A DNA stretch of 64,000 nucleotides. Source: Paracraurococcus ruber (GTDB taxonomy: Bacteria > Pseudomonadota > Alphaproteobacteria > Acetobacterales > Acetobacteraceae). The position numbers were made by a program, and so were the translations under genes. The number at the start of each line of letters is the position of its first letter. Within the stretch, counting starts at the first letter, position 1. The notes below the pieces were generated by a model. The model saw only the letters and a program-made list of their open reading frames with translations. It did no database searches and was not told the origin of the DNA. The stretch is from positions 1-64,000 of the forward strand of contig NZ_SMOA01000005.1 of NCBI RefSeq assembly GCF_004353985.1. Reading direction: 5' to 3'. Shown here one piece after another: positions 7,585 through 15,822 of the stretch.

Positions 7585-8162
7585 GGCGACGGCCCCGGCC
7601 GCGCACCCGGATTGAGGCACCCGGCCGCTGTCTGACCCGGCCGGGCCTGCCTACACAAGGCCGCGAGGCGCGTCCCCGCCTGACGCCCGAACACTGCAGA
7701 GCGAGCCTGGACTTTCCGATGCGAACCCCTGCGCCGGGCGCCATGCGCCCTGCCATCCGCGGCCGGAACCCGGCCGCATTCAGCCTCTCGCTGGCCGTAT
7801 TGGGCGGGATGGCGCGCCTTGGCCTCGGCCAGCCCGGCTGGGCGTCCGCGATCACCGGCCATGTGCCGATGATGGCCGCCGGGACCGAGGCTGCCCCACG
7901 CCGGCCTTGGCGGGCTGTGGACCAGGGCGCCGCCGCTGGCGACAGCCGCGGTGGATGCGAAGGCCTTTCCGCCGCGGCGACGCCGCCCACCGCCCACTGC
8001 AGCGTGGCGCTGCGCATCGCTCGCCATGGCGGCCGGGGCGGCGTGGACAGGCTGCCGCGTGTCCCCCGCATTCCGGCGACGGCGCAGGCCACCGCCCATC
8101 CCCACGCGGCCTGACCCGCCGCGGCGCCGACACCGAGGCGACCACCGAGCGAGGGGCAAGCG
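7585..8162. other. No convincing gene between the min operon and the GGDEF-EAL gene
   Basis: Long frames exist on both strands because the DNA is GC-rich, but none has a family match, a good ribosome binding site or consistent third-base bias. It probably contains the promoter and leader of the gene at 8163. Confidence 0.4.
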
Positions 8163-10820
8163 ATGCGCGTGGCGCCTGCGACACGAGCCCTTCGGTGGCT
8201 GGCCCGGCTGCCGACCGGCATGCCGGACATGCTGGTCGCCCTGGGCTGCGTCGTGCTGCTCTGGGGCGGCACCGCCGTCTATCTCTCCCGCCAGACGGCG
8301 GCTGCCATTGCCGCCGCGTTGGATCACACCGAACGCTTCTCCGCTGCCTTCGCCGAAAGCGTGGCGCGGCGGGTGGACCTGATCGACAGCGCGCTGCTGC
8401 TGCTGCGGGATGCCCATCTGCTCGGCCGCGACGATGTCGACCTGGCGCTGTTCACCCGCGGCCTCACCACCGGCGGGCCGCTGTTCCAATTCGCCTATAT
8501 CGGTGCCGACGGCATCCTTATCGCCACCAATCTGCGCCGTACCGACCTTCGCCTGGACCTGTCGGACCGGGCGCATTTCCGCGTCCATGCCGACAATCCC
8601 GGCCAGGACGAGCTGTTCGTCAGCCTGCCGCTGATCGGCCGCGCCTCCGGGAAGGCCTCCATTCAGTTCAGCCGCCGCGTCGTCGGGCCGGAAGGCGGCT
8701 TCCGCGGCGTGGTGGTCGCCTCGATCAGCCCGGCCTTCCTCACCTCCCTGCATGGCGAGATGGGCGACGGCAAGGGATTGCTGGTGCTGCTGGGCGCGGA
8801 TGGTGGGCTGCGGGCCCGGTCCCCCGCCGCCGGGCAGGATGCGGCGGTGGCGGCCATGACCGCCGCGGTCGAGGCGACGCCCGCCGGCGACTTCACCCGC
8901 GGCGACGGCCAGGACCTGGCGCTGCTCGGCAGCTGGCGGCAGGTCAGCCGCCGGCCGCTGGCCGTCGCGGTGGCGCTGACGGGGGAGGAGGTGCTCGGCG
9001 GCCTGCAATCCGGCCGGCGGCAGGTGATCGGCGCGGCGGGGGCGGTGAGCCTCGCTTTGCTGCTCGCCGGCGCGGCGCTGACGGTCCGGCGGCATCGCCT
9101 GGCGCGGTCGCGGCGCGACCTCGCCGCCTCGCGCGAGGCGCTGGCGGATGCGGTCGAGGGGGTGAGCCAGGGCATCCTGATGACCGATGGCGATGGCCGG
9201 GTGCAGGTCGCCAACCGCCGTGCCGCCGAACTGCTGGGCCTGCCGGAGGCAGCGGTGCGTGACCGGCCGACGCTGCGGGCCCTGTCGCAGATGCAGTTCG
9301 CGGCGGGCGAGTTCGGCCCCGCCTTCCCCACCCTGGAAGCCTTCGAGGCCTTCTCCCGCACGGAATGGCAGGATCTCGGCCGCGACCACGCCTATGAGCG
9401 GAAGCGGCCCGATGGAACGGTGCTGGAGGTGCGGACGCATGCGCTGCCCAGCGGCGGCGCGGTGCGCACCTATACCGACGTGACCGAGCGGCATCTGGTG
9501 GAGGAACAGGCGCGCCACTTCGCGCTGCACGACCCGCTGACCGGGCTGCCGAACCGCGCATTGATGGGGGAAAGGCTGGCCCTGGCGGTGACGCGTGGCG
9601 TCTGCGCCGTGCTGTTCCTCGACCTCGACCGCTTCAAGCTGGTGAACGACCTGCACGGCCATGAGGCTGGCGACCGCCTGCTGGTCGAGGTGGCGATACG
9701 GCTGCGCGCGGTGCTTCGGGCGGGCGATACGCTCGCCCGGCTCGGTGGCGACGAATTCGCCATCCTCCTGCCGCAGGGGGGCCTGCCCATGGCCGCCACC
9801 GTCGCACGCCGCGCCATCGAACTCCTGCAGGATCCCTTCGAGCTCGACGGCCGGCGCTTCAGCATCGGGGTCAGCATCGGCATCGCGCTGCACCCGCGGC
9901 ACGGCACGACGCCGGCCGCGCTGCTCTGCGCCGCCGACACGGCGATGTACGCCGCCAAGCGGTCGGGCCGGAACACCTTCATGGTGTATGACGAACACAT
10001 GGAGCGCGACGCGGCGGAGCAGCGCGGCCTGGAGCGCGACCTGCTGGAGGCCCTGGCGAACCGGCAGTTCCACCTGGTGTACCAGCCGGTCTGCGACACC
10101 GGCAGCGGCGAGGTGATGAGCTTCGAGGCCTTGATCCGCTGGCATCACCCGGTGCGCGGCGCCGTGCCGCCGTCCCACTTCATCCCGGTGGCGGAGCAGG
10201 CCGGGATGATCCTGCCGATCGGCGCCTGGGTGCTGGAGACCGCCTGCGTCGAGGCCGCATCCTGGCCGCGTCCGGTGCGGGTCGCGGTCAACATGTCGCC
10301 GCCGCAATTTCTGCAGCTCGACCTTTGCGACCAGGTGCGGCGCGCACTCGACCGCGCCGGCCTGCCGCCGGGCCGCCTGGACATCGAGGTGACGGAAGGG
10401 CTGATGCTGGGCGACGAGGAGGTGGTGCTGAACAACATGGTCGGGCTGCGGGCGATGGGCGTTCGCATCTCACTGGACGATTTCGGCACCGGGCATTCCA
10501 GCCTGAGCTACCTGCGCCGCTTCCCGTTCGACCGGATCAAGATCGACCGGTCCTTCGTGCAGAACCTTGGCGGCGACGTCGAGGCGCGGGCGATCGTCCA
10601 CTCCGTGCTCAGCCTCGGCCGCAGCCTGAAGCTCGATATCGTTGCCGAGGGCGTGGAGACGGACCTGCAGCTGCGGGAGCTGCGGATCCTCCGCTGCCGC
10701 CTCGTGCAGGGGTATCTGCTGGGCCGCCCGATGCCCCTGGCCGCGGCGCAGTCGCTGCTGCAGGCCACTTCGGAGCCTGCCGGGGCAGCACGCTCCGTCG
10801 GGTCGCCCACGGCCGCCTGA
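8163..10820 (+). CDS. Membrane GGDEF-EAL protein with periplasmic Cache-like and PAS domains
   Basis: This 885-residue protein couples an external sensor to c-di-GMP turnover. TM1 is near residues 25-45; a PDC/Cache-like sensor region (about 50-280) contains FQFAYIGADGILIATNL and LSDRAHFRVH; TM2 is near 295-315. A PAS domain (about 325-440) is followed by GGDEF with an intact LGGDEFAIL near residue 527 and EAL with FEALIRW near 653. The EAL domain keeps EVTEG, DDFGTGHSS, KIDRSF and AEGVET, so phosphodiesterase activity is likely. The diguanylate cyclase site also looks intact, so the net direction cannot be told from sequence. It sits among motility genes, where c-di-GMP commonly controls the swim-to-sessile switch. 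Confidence 0.9.
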   Translation: MRVAPATRALRWLARLPTGMPDMLVALGCVVLLWGGTAVYLSRQTAAAIAAALDHTERFSAAFAESVARRVDLIDSALLLLRDAHLLGRDDVDLALFTRGLTTGGPLFQFAYIGADGILIATNLRRTDLRLDLSDRAHFRVHADNPGQDELFVSLPLIGRASGKASIQFSRRVVGPEGGFRGVVVASISPAFLTSLHGEMGDGKGLLVLLGADGGLRARSPAAGQDAAVAAMTAAVEATPAGDFTRGDGQDLALLGSWRQVSRRPLAVAVALTGEEVLGGLQSGRRQVIGAAGAVSLALLLAGAALTVRRHRLARSRRDLAASREALADAVEGVSQGILMTDGDGRVQVANRRAAELLGLPEAAVRDRPTLRALSQMQFAAGEFGPAFPTLEAFEAFSRTEWQDLGRDHAYERKRPDGTVLEVRTHALPSGGAVRTYTDVTERHLVEEQARHFALHDPLTGLPNRALMGERLALAVTRGVCAVLFLDLDRFKLVNDLHGHEAGDRLLVEVAIRLRAVLRAGDTLARLGGDEFAILLPQGGLPMAATVARRAIELLQDPFELDGRRFSIGVSIGIALHPRHGTTPAALLCAADTAMYAAKRSGRNTFMVYDEHMERDAAEQRGLERDLLEALANRQFHLVYQPVCDTGSGEVMSFEALIRWHHPVRGAVPPSHFIPVAEQAGMILPIGAWVLETACVEAASWPRPVRVAVNMSPPQFLQLDLCDQVRRALDRAGLPPGRLDIEVTEGLMLGDEEVVLNNMVGLRAMGVRISLDDFGTGHSSLSYLRRFPFDRIKIDRSFVQNLGGDVEARAIVHSVLSLGRSLKLDIVAEGVETDLQLRELRILRCRLVQGYLLGRPMPLAAAQSLLQATSEPAGAARSVGSPTAA

Positions 10821-10872
10821 CCGGCACCGCAGGGCGCTCCTGCTCGCCATGGCCGGACCGCAAGCGACAACA

Positions 10873-10950
10873 CTCAATGAATGTTGACTTGTAACAGGCG
10901 TTGTAGCCGTTGCAAAAGATTCATGCTTACGACTTGATTATAATAATGGA
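10873..10950 (+). promoter_or_regulatory. AT-rich promoter region upstream of a small gene
   Basis: This is an unusually AT-rich stretch. It contains TTGACT near its left end, TTGCAA in the middle and TATAAT close to the ATG at 10951. The spacings are not canonical, so I propose promoter activity without fixing the exact boxes. Confidence 0.35.
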
Positions 10951-11226
10951 ATGATTCGACCCGACGGGAATTCTCGCATCATGCTGCCGGTCGATCTGCG
11001 TGACCTTCAGGATTACATCCAGCGGGCGGTGGTTTCGGTGGCGCGGGCTCTGGCCGGGGATATGGCCGGCGGGCAGCAACGGCACCTGCTGGACGCCATG
11101 CAGGCGCTCGACCACGTGGATGCGGCGATCGACAACGCCTTCGAGATCAGGCCGGACCTGACGCATGGTGGGGTGGTCGTCGCGCTGCCGTCGCCCACCG
11201 CGGGCAAGGCCGGCCTCAAGCGCTGA
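10951..11226 (+). CDS. Uncharacterised 91-residue protein
   Basis: The protein is small, soluble and largely helical (PVDLRDLQDYIQRAVVSVAR, LLDAMQALDHVDAAIDNAFE). It has no recognised domain, signal peptide or membrane segment. The ATG follows an AT-rich promoter-like region. Codon use fits the replicon. Confidence 0.5.
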   Translation: MIRPDGNSRIMLPVDLRDLQDYIQRAVVSVARALAGDMAGGQQRHLLDAMQALDHVDAAIDNAFEIRPDLTHGGVVVALPSPTAGKAGLKR

Positions 11227-11379
11227 GGCGAGGGCGGCAGCCATCCCGCGCGCATCCGCGTCGCGGATGGAGGCACGCGTCGCCCCACCGGCGTCGTCCC
11301 TGCCGCTATCTTCTCCTGACTTCCGCCGGACCGGCCGATCGCGGCTGTCCGGGCCAGCAGTCAGGACGTGGTGGGTACG

Positions 11380-11646
11380 ATGCGTGTGCCATGGGCGAAG
11401 GCCGGCTTCACCGTGATCTATTCCGATCGGCAGCGACCGACGGGGTATGAGTACTGTCTGCGCCGGACCTTCGGCGGCTTCTCCCGGGCGGCGGGCTTCG
11501 CGCTCTCCCTGTCCGAGGACCTGCACCATCCGCTGGTCATGGTGATCCGGGAGGGCGGGGAGCCGGCACGGGTTCTCGACCTGGCCGCGATCCGCGATCT
11601 GGCGGCGCCGGACCAGGCCGTGCCGCGGGCCCTGGCGCACGCCTGA
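11380..11646 (+). CDS. Uncharacterised 88-residue protein
   Basis: No family recognised. The sequence has an ordered look (KAGFTVIYSDRQRPTGYEYC, RTFGGFSRAAGFALSLSEDL, HPLVMVIREGGEPARVLDL). GTG codons at 11368 and 11371 are alternative starts; the ATG at 11380 is preferred because GGTGGG lies just upstream. No membrane segment. Confidence 0.45.
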   Translation: MRVPWAKAGFTVIYSDRQRPTGYEYCLRRTFGGFSRAAGFALSLSEDLHHPLVMVIREGGEPARVLDLAAIRDLAAPDQAVPRALAHA

Positions 11647-11914
11647 GCGGAGCGCCGCGGTCGTCTCCACCGCGGGGTTGCAACGAAACGGCCTGGCGGG
11701 CGCCCGATGCCGCGCCGCCCTGCCGCGTGGCCGTGGCCGCAGGCGCCGCTCCTCGGCGTGGCATGATCGTCTTGGGCGGCAAGGCCAAGCGAGCGCTGCG
11801 GGACGCGACCGGCTGTCCTTGACCTGCGTCGCGCGCGGATCGTGCGGCGGATAGGCGGCCTGATCCGCGCCCTGCCCAGGCTGCTTCAGGCCCTGGCCGC
11901 CTCTGTTGCGTGGC

Positions 11915-12187
11915 TCATGGCTGGTTGGTCCTGGCGCGCTGTGTTTTTCGGATGGCGTCTGCGATGGGCTGTTCGAGCCTGAGGGTGCCGCGGTCGGCGA
12001 GTGCTTTGCCGAGGGCCTCGTCCATGAAGTTGTCGAAGTCGCGTGCGCCGCTGCCGAGGCTGCCTTCGCGGCGTGGCGGGCGTGCGGCGCGGATCATCTC
12101 GGCGGCGAAGGCGGCCTCGAACTGGCGTGCGGCGCGGCGGGCGGGGTCGGCGGCGGTGGCGGCGCGGGCTGGCGTGGTCGGGTCCAT
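11915..12187 (-). CDS. Flagellar rod-binding protein (FlgJ N-terminal type)
   Basis: This 90-residue protein matches the rod-binding domain found at the N-terminus of FlgJ, which caps and scaffolds the growing flagellar rod. Diagnostic features are RQFEAAFAAEMIRAARPP, DFDNFMDEALGKALADRG and LRLEQPIADAIRK. The muramidase half of enterobacterial FlgJ is absent, as is usual in alphaproteobacteria. No other rod or hook genes are adjacent, so the gene is isolated from its usual operon here. A strong TTTTTCGCA motif lies 71-80 bp upstream of the ATG. Confidence 0.8.
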   Translation of the reverse strand: MDPTTPARAATAADPARRAARQFEAAFAAEMIRAARPPRREGSLGSGARDFDNFMDEALGKALADRGTLRLEQPIADAIRKTQRARTNQP

Positions 12188-12257
12188 GATGAGGCACCGA
12201 TTTCTGGGATCGTTGCTGGAAGGTGTGTTCGGCTTCGGCTAGAAGTTTCATACCACG

Positions 12258-12267
12258 CTTTTTCGCA
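12258..12267. promoter_or_regulatory. TTTTTCGCA motif between the rod-binding gene and the 12.4 kb gene
   Basis: CTTTTTCGCA lies 71-80 bp upstream of the rod-binding protein start on the minus strand and about 100 bp upstream of the plus-strand gene at 12365. Either or both could be controlled from it. Confidence 0.42.
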
Positions 12268-12364
12268 AAGGTGGCGCCCCACCCGGCCTCCAGAAGGACA
12301 GCTCCCCTCCTCCAGAAGGAGCCGCCCGGCCGCGCCAAGCGCGGCCCTGGAGAGGTCCCCTGCC

Positions 12365-12805
12365 ATGGGCCCCGTGACAGAGCCGCCCGCCAAGGGGCGC
12401 AAGCGCCAGCAGCTGCGCCGCCGCACCCTGCCGCCCGAACGGCGCGAGGAGTTCAACCGCCGCGCCCTCGCCGGAGAGGAGATCCGCCGCCTCGCCCGGC
12501 TGTTCAACCTCGAACTCTGCTACGCCCGCCGCCACCTCGCCCGCCTGCTCGCCCGCACCGAGCGCGAGACAGCGCAGAGCCCGGCCCTGCCCACCCGCGA
12601 GGCCGCCGTGCCCGAAGGCATGACCCCGCTCGAATACGCCCATGCCCTGCTCGGCCGCCGCGTCCGCATCCTGCGCAACGGCTACTACGAGCTCGACGGC
12701 TTCCCCGCAGGCCCGCGCGAAGTCGCACGCGCCGCCAACACCCTCCTGCGCAGCCGCGGACACGACGAAATCCCCTACCCAGGCCTCGTCCCGCCAAGAC
12801 CCTGA
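12365..12805 (+). CDS. Uncharacterised basic protein with a helix-turn-helix-like segment
   Basis: The 146-residue protein begins with a strongly basic region (KGRKRQQLRRRTLPPERR), followed by a segment that could form a helix-turn-helix (AGEEIRRLARLFNLELCYAR). A second helical part (TPLEYAHALLGRRVRIL, REVARAANTLLRSRG) forms the C-terminal half. The start is the ATG after GGAGAGG. DNA binding is plausible but not shown; no family was recognised. It is divergent from the rod-binding gene and shares the intergenic TTTTTCGCA motif, so it is one candidate for a local regulator. Confidence 0.6.
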   Translation: MGPVTEPPAKGRKRQQLRRRTLPPERREEFNRRALAGEEIRRLARLFNLELCYARRHLARLLARTERETAQSPALPTREAAVPEGMTPLEYAHALLGRRVRILRNGYYELDGFPAGPREVARAANTLLRSRGHDEIPYPGLVPPRP

Positions 12806-12861
12806 CAAACACCACAACCAAACCCTCACAAGGAGGCGGCGCCTGGCTGTCGCCGATCTGG

Positions 12862-13035
12862 TCAGCGGAACAGCAGGAGGGCGAGGCCGCCAAACACCAG
12901 CCAGAGGATCAGGGAGAGCAGCCCGATGACGAGTGCCGCCGCGGGCCAGCCAAGCGGCCCCTCTGCACGGGCGCCCACCAGAGGAGATGCGATGGTCGCG
13001 CCTCCTGGCTGCTCATCGCGGTGACGCCCGGCCAT
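12862..13035 (-). CDS. Small single-helix membrane protein
   Basis: A 57-residue protein with a polar N-terminal half (AGRHRDEQPGG) and one strong membrane helix at the C-terminus (AALVIGLLSLILWLVFGGLA). The ATG has GGAGAG four to five bases upstream. Function unknown. Confidence 0.5.
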   Translation of the reverse strand: MAGRHRDEQPGGATIASPLVGARAEGPLGWPAAALVIGLLSLILWLVFGGLALLLFR

Positions 13036-13323
13036 CGGTCTCTCCAACCCCGCCTGGAACCTGCCCAGGCACCATGATCCAACGATGGAAATTCCACGGC
13101 CTGCTTACTCCTGAGTTGATGGCGTCAGGCAGCGACAACAGTGTTCATGCTCCATCCAGTGTAATCCCGCACGGAGCTTGGCTTGGTTCCTGGTTCGAGT
13201 AATGGCGCTTGTCTTGCCATCCGATCTGGCCTTGGCGCCGGCGTCGCCGCGAAGCTGGGCTGGTGCGGCCGCCATGACGCGCAACCGGCCAACGCTGCAG
13301 CAGCAGGTTGCGCCACTTGCCCC

Positions 13324-13331
13324 GAACCTCG
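13324..13331. repeat. Left 8-bp target-site duplication of the ISL3 element
   Basis: GAACCTCG directly precedes the left inverted repeat. The same octamer follows the right end at 15101-15108. An 8-bp duplication is typical of the ISL3 family. Confidence 0.9.
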
Positions 13332-15100
13332 GGCTTTTCTGCAGGAAGCGTGGTTCAGGCGGCGAGGAGCACGCGGCGCCGGAGGAGATCGAAGCTGCTA
13401 CGGCCGAAAGTCTGGCGTTTCAGCATCTTCAGCTTGCCTACCTGTCCTTCGGTTTGTCCGCTGCTCCATGGGATGGTGAGCGCGGCTTTCACCGCGGCGC
13501 CGTCCTGCTGCAGTCCAGCCGCGAAGGTGGTGACGGCGGCCACACCGCTCTTCCTGGCATCCGTAAGCCAGCGCTCGAGGGTGGTGATTGGCGCGCCACA
13601 CCGGGTCGTGGTGCTGACGCTACAGGCACGCAGGAGGTCGGCGAGCCGGCGGACCAATCCTGCGACACTGGCCGCTTCGGCATCCTGCTCCAACCGGGCG
13701 ACGGCCGCGCCCTCCTCTTCGGTGAGCCGTTCGCGCGGCCGCGTCAGGTACCAGGCGAGTTGTTTTGGCGAGGGGAGCACCGGCGCCTTGTTATGCTCAG
13801 GAGAGGGAGCAGGCGACGGCGCTCCTCCTCCGCCGTGTGGCGTATGTTTCGACCGTTCCGTGCGCCGTGGGCCCAGCCAGCGGTGAACCTGTTTGGCTGT
13901 CCCGCGGAAGCCGCGCTGCCGCAGTTCGCGCCACAATGCCATCGCGTTCTCGCAGCCAGCCGCGAGCCGCGCCTCCAGGTAGTCGATGTGGGCGTCCAGG
14001 ATACTGGGACCGGGAGACCGGACGGCACGCTCCGGAAAGCTCTCGGCATCGGCGAACTTCCGCACCGTCCCGCGGGCCAGTCCCATGCGGCGGCTGATGG
14101 TCAGCAGCGGCTCGCCGGCGGCGATGCGGCGCCGGACCTCGTCGTAGAGCGCCTTCCAGCGCGCCCGGCTCTCGGTGCTGACTGCCAGTTCACCGGGGCT
14201 ACGGGGGAAAGCACCTGTCCGCCGCGTCGCGCCGTCCGGCCGCCCCAGGATGGGCGGCAGGCGGCGAAGCCGGCCATGCACCGCGGCGAGCCAGCGCTCG
14301 GCCATCTGCCGCAGGTTCAGCAGCAGGTGCCAGCGGTCGGCCACCTGCACGGCCCGCGGCGCCCCGAGCCGGATGCCGCGCGCGTACTCGGTCGAGCGGT
14401 CACGGGCGACGGCCCGGATCCCACGATGACGCCGGAGCCAGTCGGCCAGCGTAGAGGCGCTCCGGTCAGGTAGCAGGTCGACCACGCGATGCCGCTCGAG
14501 GTCGACCAGGATCGTTCCGTAGGTCTGGCCCTTGCGCCGGGCCCAGTCATCGACGCCGAGCACACGCGGGGCCGGGCGGCGCGGCAGGGGCAAGCGGCGG
14601 ACCAGGCGCAGCACCGTATCGGCGCTCGTCGGCATCCCGATCTGCTGCAGCATGCGGGCACCCGCATTGCCACCCATGGCAACGCCAACCCGCCCCTGCG
14701 CCGTCGCCAGCCGGTCCGTGCGCTGCGCCCGCGGCGCGACCAGGCCGGGCAGACGCTCCACGAAGGTGTGCCGTGAGCATGCCGGATTGCGGCAGTACAG
14801 CCGTCGCACTGCCAGTTCGATGCGAACCTGGCCGCCAAGGCAGGGAAGATCTGCCGGACGTCGAACCGTGCGGCTGTGGACAGCATGGCTAGGCTCGCCA
14901 CAATCCGGGCAGCGGCCGCTCCGCCGCCGAGCCTCAGCGGCGATCCGGATGTTGCTCGCGTCCGGGCGTGTGATCTCCCGGATCCGGCAGCCTGGCAGGA
15001 GATGAAGGTCCGTCATCCCAGATCTTACCGCCCTGCCGACGGCGCCGCAGCTACCCGCAGCCTTTCGGACAGCATCAACCACGCTTCCTGCGGAAGAGCC
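13332..15100 (-). mobile_element. Complete ISL3-family insertion sequence (1769 bp)
   Basis: The element carries one transposase gene on the minus strand. It is bounded by imperfect inverted repeats that match at 23 of 26 positions. The left end reads GGCTTTTCTGCAGGAAGCG and the right end, on the opposite strand, GGCTCTTCCGCAGGAAGCG; both continue TGGTT. It is flanked by perfect 8-bp direct repeats GAACCTCG. The intact ends, intact gene and perfect target duplication suggest a recent insertion. It landed beside a decayed IS66 transposase fragment. Confidence 0.92.
13355..15016 (-). CDS. ISL3-family transposase
   Basis: This 553-residue DDE transposase starts MTDLHLLPGCRIREI at 15016; the frame is open 22 codons further upstream but those run into the terminal repeat. 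A zinc-binding N-terminus is visible (SGRCPDCGEPSHAVHSRTVR, then YCRNPACSRHTFVE). The DDE core starts at VLGVDDWARRKGQTYGTILV, continues through VARDRSTEYARGI and AVQVADRWHLLLNLRQ, and ends with IPWSSGQTEGQVGKLKMLKR, which holds the catalytic glutamate. No stop or frameshift was seen, so it is probably active. Confidence 0.95.
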   Translation of the reverse strand: MTDLHLLPGCRIREITRPDASNIRIAAEARRRSGRCPDCGEPSHAVHSRTVRRPADLPCLGGQVRIELAVRRLYCRNPACSRHTFVERLPGLVAPRAQRTDRLATAQGRVGVAMGGNAGARMLQQIGMPTSADTVLRLVRRLPLPRRPAPRVLGVDDWARRKGQTYGTILVDLERHRVVDLLPDRSASTLADWLRRHRGIRAVARDRSTEYARGIRLGAPRAVQVADRWHLLLNLRQMAERWLAAVHGRLRRLPPILGRPDGATRRTGAFPRSPGELAVSTESRARWKALYDEVRRRIAAGEPLLTISRRMGLARGTVRKFADAESFPERAVRSPGPSILDAHIDYLEARLAAGCENAMALWRELRQRGFRGTAKQVHRWLGPRRTERSKHTPHGGGGAPSPAPSPEHNKAPVLPSPKQLAWYLTRPRERLTEEEGAAVARLEQDAEAASVAGLVRRLADLLRACSVSTTTRCGAPITTLERWLTDARKSGVAAVTTFAAGLQQDGAAVKAALTIPWSSGQTEGQVGKLKMLKRQTFGRSSFDLLRRRVLLAA

Positions 15101-15108
15101 GAACCTCG
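15101..15108. repeat. Right 8-bp target-site duplication of the ISL3 element
   Basis: GAACCTCG, identical to 13324-13331, directly follows the right inverted repeat. Confidence 0.9.
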
Positions 15109-15138
15109 GGACATCGATGTGCGGATGAGCCCGTTCGA

Positions 15139-15450
15139 ATGTCGCGCCATGCCGAGGTTGCCAAGACCATGGACTGCGCGCTGACCCGCTCGGACGCCGT
15201 CAGTCGCCTCCGCCCCGACGACCGCACCTGCCCGGCGAAGCACGCGACGGAACGCGCCCTGCGCGATGCCGGCGAAGACGGCAAGACTTGGCTGGTCGCA
15301 AGCAGCGGCGATGGCGGGGAAGGTGCATCGGCGATGAATGCGCTTGATCATCACCAGCAAGCTCAACGGTGCCGGTCTGCGCGCCTGGCTTCACGATTGG
15401 CTGGCCAGGATGGCTGGCAACGGCGCCGCGGTCCTGCCCGGCGGATCCAC
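15139..15450 (+). pseudogene. Frameshifted C-terminal remnant of an IS66-family transposase
   Basis: Two adjacent frames together resemble the end of IS66 TnpC. The first gives CALTRSDAVSRLRPDDR, then HATERALRDAGEDGKTWLVA, matching the family block that reads close to NNAAERALRPIALGRKNWLF. The second, starting near 15338, gives MRLIITSKLNGAGLRAWL then HDWLARM, matching the family block close to LIETCKLNGVDPQAWLADVL. A one- or two-base frameshift near 15335 joins them. The remainder of the transposase is missing. The ISL3 element inserted just upstream of this scrap. Confidence 0.6.
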
Positions 15451-15822
15451 ACCGCATTCGCGGACCATGCCTGCAAGATCGAGGACATCGTGCAGGATGC
15501 CCCGCGCGTGGCGGCACGGATGCGCCTTTCAGGACGCAATAAGGGAATGCTGGTCGGTGTCGCCGCGCGGGGGGCCGGATCGCCCGGTCCGGCGCCGCGT
15601 TCTGCAAGAGCGACGGCAGCAGAGGCAAGACTCTTCGGGTTCTTCGGGATATGGCTTCCGTGAAGCAGCAACTGAGCCTGAGCAATCCCGGCGATGCGCC
15701 TGGCCGTTCAGCCTGACGCCGTCCGATGCGTGCGGCCTTCGCCGAACCCAAGCAGCCTGCCATTCCCGGATGCGGCGGCAGCCATGCACGCGCTCACATC
15801 CTTCGGGTTGGTCGGGCGCCAG
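15451..15822. other. No recognisable gene between the IS66 remnant and the next coding gene
   Basis: Overlapping frames occur on both strands but none looks like a conserved protein. It is probably decayed mobile-element DNA. Confidence 0.4.

Noticed and set aside
6930-10307. Minus-strand open frame of 1125 codons opposite minD, minE and the GGDEF-EAL gene
   Set aside because: It is antisense to well-supported genes. GC-rich DNA creates long shadow frames, and the translation has no recognisable domains.
13125-13316. Minus-strand frame that joins the frame at 15025-15366 if the ISL3 element is removed
   Set aside because: The joined translation is open but shows no family features. The opposite strand on the right flank is better explained as an IS66 remnant.
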